Under the pieces are notes generated by a model, which saw only the letters and a program-made list of their open reading frames with translations, did not search any database and was not told the origin of the DNA. A stretch of 6,805 nt of DNA from an uncultured Clostridia bacterium (GTDB taxonomy: Bacteria; Bacillota_A; Clostridia; Oscillospirales; Oscillospiraceae): positions 1 to 6,805 of the forward strand of contig CASEPH010000236.1 in assembly GCA_949289625.1 (NCBI GenBank), written 5' to 3'. Below are positions 1 through 4,999 of the stretch, one piece after another. A program made the translations under genes and the position numbers. The stretch's first letter is position 1. Every line of letters starts with the position of its first letter.

Positions 1-354
1 GTGGGTTTTCCCTGTACCGGCTGGGCCAATGAAGGCCAGGTTACGGTGGGAATAGATGGCGTTCAGTGAGGGCAGGACCCGCAGCCGTTCCACATCCTTA
101 CCCTTAAGCAACGAAAAGTCAAAGTTCTCAAAGGTCTTCGGCGCTTTGGTAGGAAGGCGGCTCATTTTCAGCAGCGTATGAATGGTGGTTTCTTGTTTCT
201 TCTTGCTCAAATAAGAGAAAACTGCCCGCACCGCTTCCATCTCAGCCTCTGAGAGTTCCTGGTCTTCTGCAAACTGTGCAAATTCCTCTGCTGAGAGGTC
301 CAGCTTCAGAACAGAGGCAAAAGACTCAGCCTGTTCAAAAATCGTCTCATTCAT
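1..354 (-). CDS. istB: IstB-like ATP-binding helper protein of IS21 element (N-terminal 118 codons)
   Basis: This is the AAA+ ATPase that assists the IS21 transposase in target capture and transposition. Only the first 118 codons are in the window. The translation begins MNETIFEQAESF and ends in a Walker A motif, GPAGTGKT at residues 110-117, which is the start of the ATPase core. The conserved stretch before it, with FENFDF (about 75-80) and a short helical region leading to the P-loop, is typical of IstB/DnaC-like proteins. The ATG overlaps the istA stop codon as ATGA (351-354), and a GGAGGA site lies 6 nt upstream inside istA, so the two are translationally coupled. The rest of the ATPase domain is off the left edge of the window, so its completeness cannot be judged. 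Confidence 0.9.
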   Translation of the reverse strand, partial: MNETIFEQAESFASVLKLDLSAEEFAQFAEDQELSEAEMEAVRAVFSYLSKKKQETTIHTLLKMSRLPTKAPKTFENFDFSLLKGKDVERLRVLPSLNAIYSHRNLAFIGPAGTGKTH

Positions 355-1667
355 ACCGGTTCCTCCCCGTCAAAGTCGAATTTGGCAAAGGAGAGGTCAC
401 CAGACGGCTTGGGTAGCTGCTGGATCTGTGTCTGTACAGGAGCAGTTGGAAATTCCTCTGGTTGTATCGGTGCTTCGTATTGGCTCTCGCAGAAGCTGTC
501 CCTGCGACTCCAGGTCACATCATGGGTGCAAAGCAGCAGCTTTAAATCAGCGGAATAGATGTACAATGTATCGCCGCTGCGCTCTACCCTGGCCGTAGCA
601 CCGGGATAACTGTACGGTACACCGAAGCGGCGGCCCTCGTAATTGACAAACCCGTCAAAGGAGATCCGGCGCTCCGGACAGAGATAGAGTCGTACCGTCT
701 CTGTCTCTGGCAGAGCATGCAGATGTTCTCCGCATACCATTCCGTGGGTCTGCTGGGGCACCCCGTCCACCGCCCGGTGGTAAGTACTATTTTGCCGGTT
801 ACACCATTCCAGCGCCTGCCAATTCAGGTCGGTAACATGGTAGAATACCCGGCCAGCGAGAAAGTTGTCCTTTACAAATCGCACCAGGCGCTCTACCTTG
901 CCTTTGGTGAAAGGATGGCGTGGTTTGCAGAGCTTTGTCTCAAAGCCGAGGGCTTTCATGAAGGCCTCGTAGTCTTTCTGCCAGACCGGATGGCCCTCCA
1001 GATCCCGGTGCAGTACGACGCTTTTCATGTTGTCGGTCAGGACGACTTTGGGCATCCCCATATACTGAAAGGCATGGATCATCCCGATAAACAGGTTTTC
1101 CTGCTTGGCATTGGGGAAAAACTCAATGTAGCGCTGGCCGCAGTGGTGGCAGATCATGGCGAAACATGCTGCACGGTATGTGTTTCCGTTGTAGTCCAGT
1201 ACATCCGTGAAGCCCCAGTCCATCTGGTAGGCCTCACCAGGCGCTGTTGTGTAACGGCGTCCTCGGTTTCCCTGGGGAGCAACCTGCTGCCGTTTGGCAG
1301 GGATGAGATACTTGTGAGCGGCGATGTATTCTTTTACAATGGTGGCCCCTCCGTCAAATCCGGCCTGTTGCAAACGCTCTAATACAACAGAGGAGTTCTT
1401 AACCCCTTGGCGCAGCAAGCTGTCCAAGAGGCCAGTATAACCACTGAGCTTTGTGGCAGTGTGTTTTCTGCCCTTGGTGCTGCGAGGCAGGTTACGGAAG
1501 CCGTTCCGCTTGAGCCGCCGCAGCTTCCTGCGGGATACCCCGCTGCGCCGCTCTAACTCTGCCAGGTTGATATGGTCCAGGGAAAACTGCTCTCCCTGCT
1601 CTGCCTTCATTTCCTCAATGGCCTGTGCTATACTTGGGGCAAGGCCATTACCGTTTAACTCTCTCAT
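351..1667 (-). CDS. istA: IS21-family DDE transposase IstA
   Basis: The enzyme cuts and joins the ends of the IS21 element by RNase H-fold (rve-type) DDE chemistry. Numbered from the ATG at 1667 the protein has 438 residues. A helix-turn-helix-like DNA-binding segment lies at about 30-57 (LAELERRSGVSRRKLRR). The likely catalytic triad is D150 (YQMDWG), D212 (LTDNMKS) and E259 (KGKVERLVRFVK), each in the sequence context usual for this family, followed by a C-terminal beta-rich domain. A GTG 30 nt further upstream would also open the frame, but I chose the ATG because GGAAAGGA sits exactly 6 nt before it. The frame is uninterrupted and the stop overlaps the istB start. The promoter was not identified with confidence and is probably in the terminal region 1668-1923. 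Confidence 0.93.
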   Translation of the reverse strand: MRELNGNGLAPSIAQAIEEMKAEQGEQFSLDHINLAELERRSGVSRRKLRRLKRNGFRNLPRSTKGRKHTATKLSGYTGLLDSLLRQGVKNSSVVLERLQQAGFDGGATIVKEYIAAHKYLIPAKRQQVAPQGNRGRRYTTAPGEAYQMDWGFTDVLDYNGNTYRAACFAMICHHCGQRYIEFFPNAKQENLFIGMIHAFQYMGMPKVVLTDNMKSVVLHRDLEGHPVWQKDYEAFMKALGFETKLCKPRHPFTKGKVERLVRFVKDNFLAGRVFYHVTDLNWQALEWCNRQNSTYHRAVDGVPQQTHGMVCGEHLHALPETETVRLYLCPERRISFDGFVNYEGRRFGVPYSYPGATARVERSGDTLYIYSADLKLLLCTHDVTWSRRDSFCESQYEAPIQPEEFPTAPVQTQIQQLPKPSGDLSFAKFDFDGEEPV

Positions 1668-1673
1668 TGCTTG

Positions 1674-1681
1674 TCCTTTCC
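1674..1681 (-). promoter_or_regulatory. Ribosome binding site that sets the istA start
   Basis: The minus strand reads GGAAAGGA followed by 6 nt and then ATG at 1665-1667. This supports the ATG over the upstream in-frame GTG at 1695-1697, which lies inside one of the terminal repeat motifs and has no comparable site. Confidence 0.7.
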
Positions 1682-1923
1682 ACTGGGTTGTCGGCACTTT
1701 CCAGTGTACAGGTTCGCAGAGGGCATCGGTAGTGGCTTTTCTTTTCCGGCTGAATTTGGTCGTGAACTTCCGACACTTTGGGGTTAGTTACATCCGACCC
1801 GAACAAAGCAAGAAGTAGTGCCCACCACACACTATCCACGGGCTAACTTTTTCTATCCTATAATAAATGAGGTTTTTAGGTAGCTGGTGATAAAAAATAT
1901 TTTCGACACTGGGAAATTTGACA
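1681..1923 (-). repeat. IS21 terminal region with multiple imperfect repeats
   Basis: Three related motifs are read on the plus strand: TTTCGACACTGGG at 1901-1913, TTCCGACACTTTGGGG at 1768-1783, and TGTCGGCACTTTCCAG at 1689-1704. All share CG(A/G)CACT in the same orientation. A further CACTGGG at 1681-1687 matches the outermost copy. Together with the TG-starting end at 1923 they fit the transposase binding sites that IS21 elements carry in multiple copies at their ends. The spacing is uneven and the inner copies are imperfect. The innermost copies abut the istA ribosome binding site, so IstA binding could also affect its own expression (inference). No gene is supported in this stretch. Confidence 0.6.
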
Positions 1924-1976
1924 AGATTCCAAGTTTGGAAAGACGACATTCAAAATTTCGAGTAGGCTTTAGGCAT

Positions 1977-2010
1977 AAAAAATCCCGCAAAATCAAACGA
2001 TTTTGCGGGA
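1977..2010 (-). terminator. Rho-independent terminator of the DUF6414-like gene
   Basis: A perfect 12-bp stem (TCCCGCAAAATC at 1983-1994 paired with GATTTTGCGGGA at 1999-2010) has an AAAC loop. On the minus strand it is followed by six T residues (1982 down to 1977). It lies about 90 nt past the stop codon of the gene at 2100-3005. On the plus strand it is followed by CTTTTGG, so it may act weakly in that direction too. It separates the gene from the IS21 end. Confidence 0.85.
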
Positions 2011-2033
2011 CTTTTGGTCCGAGTGTAATTATA

Positions 2034-2049
2034 GGACTTGGAAAAGTCC
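2034..2049. other. Small hairpin in the 3' untranslated region
   Basis: GGACTT and AAGTCC form a 6-bp stem around GGAA (a GNRA-type tetraloop if read on the plus strand). It lies between the stop codon at 2100 and the terminator at 1977-2010. With no T-tract it is not a terminator; on the minus strand it could be a transcript-stabilising stem. It may have no function. Confidence 0.3.
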
Positions 2050-2099
2050 AGCCACATCAATTGTTTGCAAGCCGTCAGCAAAAGGTTTTTATCCATACA

Positions 2100-3005
2100 T
2101 TACGCATAAATTGCAACCGGAATAATAATTACAGCGGGGGGCGCAATCATAAATCGTACATCAGGAAGGTTAAATGCAGCAAGCTCTTCGGCCTTAAACA
2201 TTGCTAAAAATTGCTCGCGCGTAGCGCTGTCTAATATGTTTAATGTGGTTTTTCTTAGCAGATTTATTCCATCCTCATCTTTTCTGCACACCCGAATGAT
2301 TTTACCTAAAACCTTGAAGGTGCCTCCGATGAGTTCAGAAATATTATCATTAGCCAAATATTGTTCCTGCGCAGATAAAACAGCAGTTCCACTACTACTT
2401 TCTAAAATAAAGTCCACTGTTCCTGTATGCTTTAATTCGTCTAGGAAAGACTGCATTTGCCGTACAGTTATATTGTCAGTTGCCTTCTTTCCAGAAGCAG
2501 CTTTTTTGTTTCCAAGCTGAGGCTTATCTGTGAAAATATCTGCCATTCTAAATACATCTATAAATTTTTCCATGATGTCAATCATTGGATTTTTCTGAAG
2601 TTCTCCTTCAATTTCAATAAAATCACCTGCATTTATATTTGATATGTCTAAACTGTCACCAGCTTTGCAAGTTAATAAGTTGCCATCAATAAGTTCAGAC
2701 CTAAATTTAGACAACAAAGAAACGTTGGTGTGAACTTTTTCGAGTTTTGTGTCCACCCCGGAAGTTGTTGACTTATCTTTTTGAAAATTACCTTCCAATT
2801 GGATCTTTAATAATTTATCTAAAATAGCTTTCGTAGATACACCACCAGATAGTTTCCCGGAGCTTGATGACGTGTCCTGATTTGAGGAGGTAACTTCACT
2901 TACCATCGAAAAACCATCTTCTATAATAGCAAGCATATCTAATACAGTTTTTTCGTTCAAATAGACAGGGATAATCAACTGATCTGATGTAACTTTCTTA
3001 TCCAT
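2100..3005 (-). CDS. DUF6414-like protein of unknown function
   Basis: A 301-residue protein with no recognised catalytic motif. The overall pattern matches, from memory, proteins annotated as DUF6414: an N-terminal strand and helix with YLNEKTVLDMLAIIEDGF at 15-32, a Ser/Thr/Asn-rich low-complexity linker at about 36-50, a central HTNVSLLSKFRSELIDGNLL segment (92-111), a GDFIEIEGEL strand pair (117-126) followed by NPMIDIMEKF, a GGTFKVLGKIIRV segment (217-229), and a hydrophobic C-terminal tail APPAVIIIPVAIYA. No signal peptide is seen, and the tail looks more like a core strand than a membrane helix, so the protein is probably cytoplasmic. I chose Met at 3005 over Met at 3026 because GGAGG lies 5 nt upstream of the former. 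The gene is much more AT-rich than its neighbours and has its own promoter and terminator, which suggests horizontal acquisition. Function unknown; the family assignment is uncertain, but that this is a real gene is fairly certain. Confidence 0.75.
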   Translation of the reverse strand: MDKKVTSDQLIIPVYLNEKTVLDMLAIIEDGFSMVSEVTSSNQDTSSSSGKLSGGVSTKAILDKLLKIQLEGNFQKDKSTTSGVDTKLEKVHTNVSLLSKFRSELIDGNLLTCKAGDSLDISNINAGDFIEIEGELQKNPMIDIMEKFIDVFRMADIFTDKPQLGNKKAASGKKATDNITVRQMQSFLDELKHTGTVDFILESSSGTAVLSAQEQYLANDNISELIGGTFKVLGKIIRVCRKDEDGINLLRKTTLNILDSATREQFLAMFKAEELAAFNLPDVRFMIAPPAVIIIPVAIYA

Positions 3006-3010
3006 GCTTA

Positions 3011-3015
3011 CCTCC
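3011..3015 (-). promoter_or_regulatory. Ribosome binding site that sets the DUF6414-like start
   Basis: GGAGG on the minus strand lies 5 nt before the ATG at 3003-3005. The in-frame ATG at 3024-3026 lies upstream of this site and is preceded only by AT-rich sequence, so it is less likely to be used. Confidence 0.8.
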
Positions 3016-3037
3016 ACTAAAATCATAATTTTGATTT

Positions 3038-3066
3038 ATTATATCATATTGAAAAAAACTTGTCAC
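3038..3066 (-). promoter_or_regulatory. Sigma-A-type promoter of the DUF6414-like gene
   Basis: On the minus strand, GTGACA (-35, 3061-3066) is separated by 17 bp from a consensus TATAAT (-10, 3038-3043). A TG one base upstream makes it an extended -10. Transcription would start near 3031, giving a leader of about 25 nt that contains the GGAGG site. The match to consensus is 5 of 6 and 6 of 6. Confidence 0.8.
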
Positions 3067-3144
3067 TCGATTTTACATTTGAGTATATTTATGGGATTTG
3101 CGATAAATATTTTGGCTGTAAACCCGCATGAATACAGGAATAGT

Positions 3145-3178
3145 AAAAGACCGTCGACAAGAGTCAACGGTCTTTTTT
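3145..3178. terminator. Hairpin terminator, probably bidirectional, downstream of the pRiA4b ORF-3 gene
   Basis: AAAAGACCGT (3145-3154) pairs with ACGGTCTTTT (3167-3176). After one C/A mismatch, GAC and GTC extend the stem around an AAGA loop. On the plus strand it runs into six T residues (3173-3178). On the minus strand it ends in TTTT, so it can end the transcript of the gene at 3306-4037 about 130 nt past its stop. It also shields the promoter at 3038-3066 from read-through. The remaining 3179-3305 holds no supported gene. Confidence 0.75.
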
Positions 3179-3305
3179 GATGCCATGTGTTGATAAAAAA
3201 GATGCACACCCCAAAGCCTTGCAGCGCAACGGTTTGCGGGATTGTCACTTTTCTGTTTCGTCCTTTTTGCGAAAAATACACCAAGCAATCCGAACCCCCG
3301 CATTA

Positions 3306-4037
3306 TCAGCGTCTGGCGTTGTCCTGATATTTTCGCTCCAAAAAATCAAGAGACCGCTGAGAGGGGGCGCAGCCATATTCATACAATTCTGTGTAGATGC
3401 GAGGAACTTTCTTAAGCCGCTGATTCATATCATCCAGATCAAAAGAGTTCAGATCCAGGTCATCCCGGCCCAGCCACTTTTTATAATGCACATAATCGTC
3501 TCCGTTTTTCTGGCGAAATGCCTCTGCCAGACGTTCCAGTCCGCCAGTTCCACCGCAGTCCTCTATGATCCCATAGCCCTCGCCGGCGAGCACACGCGGC
3601 AGTTCACGGCCCGGCAGTTCCTTATCCTCCAAGATCGTCTCCAGAGTTACTTCTATTTCCCAGCCATCGCCATAATCATATTCCAAGGTCAGTTTTTCGC
3701 CTGGATATCCCTGGAGGACAGAGCTCATTTTGTAGGCAGAAGCATCAAAGGACTTTTTCCCTTCTCCAGGAAACAGCTCCTCATTGTCGAGCTCAAACCG
3801 CCAGACCCCGTCTCGCAATACAGTACCAGCGCCGGGCAGCGATGGATCTAATTTTGCGTTTTCACGAACCGGGACTGTGATGCAGAACAGGTGGCTGGCC
3901 TGCATCTCATACAGGGTCATCAGGATGTATCCCAGCCGGGCCATGGTAATATTGCCTGGGACTTGAAACCGGCGCCATATCTTCGGCTGGTAGTTATTCA
4001 GTTCAGCATAAAACTGATAGATCGGCTGCGATGCCAT
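3306..4037 (-). CDS. Plasmid pRiA4b ORF-3 family protein
   Basis: A 243-residue protein of the PRiA4_ORF3 family (Pfam PF07929), common on plasmids, mobile elements and in many bacterial chromosomes, with no firmly established biochemical role. Family hallmarks are visible: an N-terminal strand with PKIWRRFQVPGNITMARLG (18-36), the highly conserved YDYGDGWE (120-127), and PRVLAGEGYGIIEDCGG (147-163), where the acidic residues and cysteine of the last motif are typical. The tail carries an acidic, helical segment (RDDLDLNSFDLDDMNQRL) also common in the family. The length is close to normal, so the gene looks intact. GGAGG lies 10 nt before the ATG, somewhat far but acceptable. The gene is monocistronic: it has its own promoter at 4106-4134 and a hairpin downstream. 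A regulatory or nucleic-acid-linked role is sometimes supposed, but nothing here shows it. Confidence 0.93.
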   Translation of the reverse strand: MASQPIYQFYAELNNYQPKIWRRFQVPGNITMARLGYILMTLYEMQASHLFCITVPVRENAKLDPSLPGAGTVLRDGVWRFELDNEELFPGEGKKSFDASAYKMSSVLQGYPGEKLTLEYDYGDGWEIEVTLETILEDKELPGRELPRVLAGEGYGIIEDCGGTGGLERLAEAFRQKNGDDYVHYKKWLGRDDLDLNSFDLDDMNQRLKKVPRIYTELYEYGCAPSQRSLDFLERKYQDNARR

Positions 4038-4105
4038 CCAGTGTCCGCCTCCTCGCTTTTCTCTCGGCCAAAAGGGAATCCTATTGTCCTCGCGCCACTT
4101 CCTGC

Positions 4106-4134
4106 ATTATATCATTCTCTTCCGATTTTGTATA
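4106..4134 (-). promoter_or_regulatory. Sigma-A-type promoter of the pRiA4b ORF-3 gene
   Basis: On the minus strand, TATACA (-35, 4129-4134; 4 of 6 to consensus) lies 17 bp from TATAAT (-10, 4106-4111), with an extended -10 TG. The start would be near 4099, leaving a leader of about 60 nt. The 10-mer ATGATATAAT is identical to that in the promoter at 3038-3066. Confidence 0.75.
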
Positions 4135-4157
4135 GCAGGAATCGTCTGCCGGCGTGG

Positions 4158-4212
4158 TTTTAAGGGAAAGCGCGGGGACGTCAGATCACCGTCCCCGCGC
4201 TTTCCCTTAAAA
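4158..4212. repeat. Perfect 23-bp inverted repeat, possible REP/MITE-like element
   Basis: The arms 4158-4180 and 4190-4212 are exact reverse complements around a 9-base loop (TCAGATCAC). The outer part of each arm is TTTTAAGGGAAAGCGCGG and its complement. It lies 16 nt past the stop of the phosphoesterase gene and may block or process that transcript. The ends are reversed relative to an intrinsic terminator: on either strand the stem begins with TTTT and ends with AAAA, and no T-tract follows. The centre on the minus strand, GGGGACGGTGATCTGACG then TCCCC, recalls the GGGGACGGT...GTCCCC repeats found near REP-associated transposases in Firmicutes; this comparison is from memory. Confidence 0.75.
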
Positions 4213-4228
4213 TGAGGAGCTTCCTGTC

Positions 4229-4978
4229 TTATTTCAGCCGCAGGATCTGCTCATACAGCAGGACATATTTTTGCCGGATCACTAGATCGCCGTGGTAGTG
4301 TCCGAAGAAGTGATATTGGAACTGGCACCGCTGCCGCACCTCCTCCAGGAAGTCTGTGAGTTCGTCCGGCCTGGATAACGCCTGGAGCAGCTCGTTCTGG
4401 ATGCTGGTGGGCGCGCAGTGCGTGATGATGTAGTCCACCTCCCAGCCTGTACGTTCCAGATTCCTTCGCGCTTCCTGGTATTCCTCCGGGCTGGGCAGCT
4501 CCTCTTTCCACCAGGATCGGTGGTCGATCCGGAAGGCCGCCCCTCTTGCGTTGAGCCGTTGGAGCTTTTGGAGAAACTGGGGATCGTCCGGCTCCAGGAT
4601 GCCGTCCTGGATATCGTGGCTGCTGGCTCCGCCCATGGCAAAGATCTGTTTTCCGCCCACGTCAAACACTTGCCCGCGCTCCAGCAGGAGCACCGAGGGG
4701 CGGATGCGGCGGATCTTCCCGCCGTGCCAGTCCTCCAGTGGGTATGTCCGCAGGGCGTCATAGTTTTCGTGGTTTCCCGCGACGAAGAGGGTAGTAAAGG
4801 GCCGGCGCTCCATGAAGTCCAGCCCCTCATCATCCCGATGATCTCCGTACCATACGCCGCCCAGGTCTCCGCAGACCGTGACGAAGTCCTCCTTGGTCAA
4901 AGTCTCCTGCTCATAGAAACGCTCCGGCAGGAATCGCCGGAAGTCTCCGTGGGCGTCCCCTGTGATAAAGAATGCCAT
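4229..4978 (-). CDS. Calcineurin-like metallophosphoesterase
   Basis: A 249-residue phosphoesterase with a complete set of two-metal active-site motifs in order: GDAHGD (residues 7-12; D8 and H10), GDLGG (37-41; D38), GNHEN (68-72; N69 and H70), THC (186-188; H187) and GHYHG (226-230; H227 and H229). It should hydrolyse a phosphoester; whether a nucleotide, nucleic acid or protein is the substrate cannot be told. There is no signal peptide or membrane segment, so it is cytoplasmic. The residues between GNHEN and THC form a family-specific insert. The ATG at 4976-4978 is preceded at 11 nt by AAGGAAGGAG, which overlaps the stop codon of the upstream serine recombinase. The 19-nt gap and this overlap suggest co-transcription and possible translational coupling. 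Downstream lies the palindrome at 4158-4212. Confidence 0.93.
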   Translation of the reverse strand: MAFFITGDAHGDFRRFLPERFYEQETLTKEDFVTVCGDLGGVWYGDHRDDEGLDFMERRPFTTLFVAGNHENYDALRTYPLEDWHGGKIRRIRPSVLLLERGQVFDVGGKQIFAMGGASSHDIQDGILEPDDPQFLQKLQRLNARGAAFRIDHRSWWKEELPSPEEYQEARRNLERTGWEVDYIITHCAPTSIQNELLQALSRPDELTDFLEEVRQRCQFQYHFFGHYHGDLVIRQKYVLLYEQILRLK

Positions 4979-4989
4979 GATTTTGTACG

Positions 4990-4999
4990 CTCCTTCCTT
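4990..4999 (-). promoter_or_regulatory. Ribosome binding site of the phosphoesterase, overlapping the recombinase stop
   Basis: The minus strand reads TAAGGAAGGAG, so the last two bases of the recombinase TAA stop are the first two of the AAGGAAGGAG site. Ribosomes ending the recombinase would be placed directly at the next start, 11 nt further on. Confidence 0.75.

Larger units (their letters stand above)
1..1923 (-). mobile_element. IS21-family insertion sequence, partial (one end outside the window)
   Basis: Gene order and overlap are those of IS21 elements: a DDE transposase gene (istA) followed by an ATPase helper gene (istB) joined by an ATGA overlap. Upstream of istA is a 250-base non-coding stretch with several copies of a CGRCACT-containing motif, as expected for the multiple terminal repeats of this family. 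I place the outer end at 1923, where the minus strand reads 5'-TGTCAAATTTCCCAGTGTCG, because IS21 ends usually begin with TG and the first motif copy follows at once. This boundary is inferred: the opposite end and the target duplication lie outside the window. The reading frames are intact as far as visible, so the element may be active. Confidence 0.8.

Noticed and set aside
717..1382. Plus-strand frame of 221 codons opposite istA
   Set aside because: It is antisense to a clearly identified DDE transposase and has no domain of its own.
1648..1839. Minus-strand 63-codon frame upstream of istA starting at a GTG
   Set aside because: It consists of the IS terminal repeat region, overlaps the istA start and has no ribosome binding site.
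1995..2035. Possible antisense tRNA fragment next to the terminator (GGTCCGAGTG)
   Set aside because: No T-loop GGTTCGAATCC-type sequence or acceptor pairing could be found on either strand.
1887..2207. Plus-strand open frame of 106 codons
   Set aside because: It crosses the IS21 end, both hairpins and the 3' end of the gene at 2100-3005, has basic low-information sequence and no ribosome binding site.
3063..3303. Overlapping small minus-strand open frames of 73 and 76 codons downstream of the pRiA4b ORF-3 gene
   Set aside because: They run through a terminator hairpin, lack a ribosome binding site at the start near 3303, and have no recognisable domain.
3177..3851. Plus-strand frame of 224 codons opposite the pRiA4b ORF-3 gene
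   Set aside because: It is antisense to a gene with clear family motifs, begins at a terminator T-tract and has no supporting motif.
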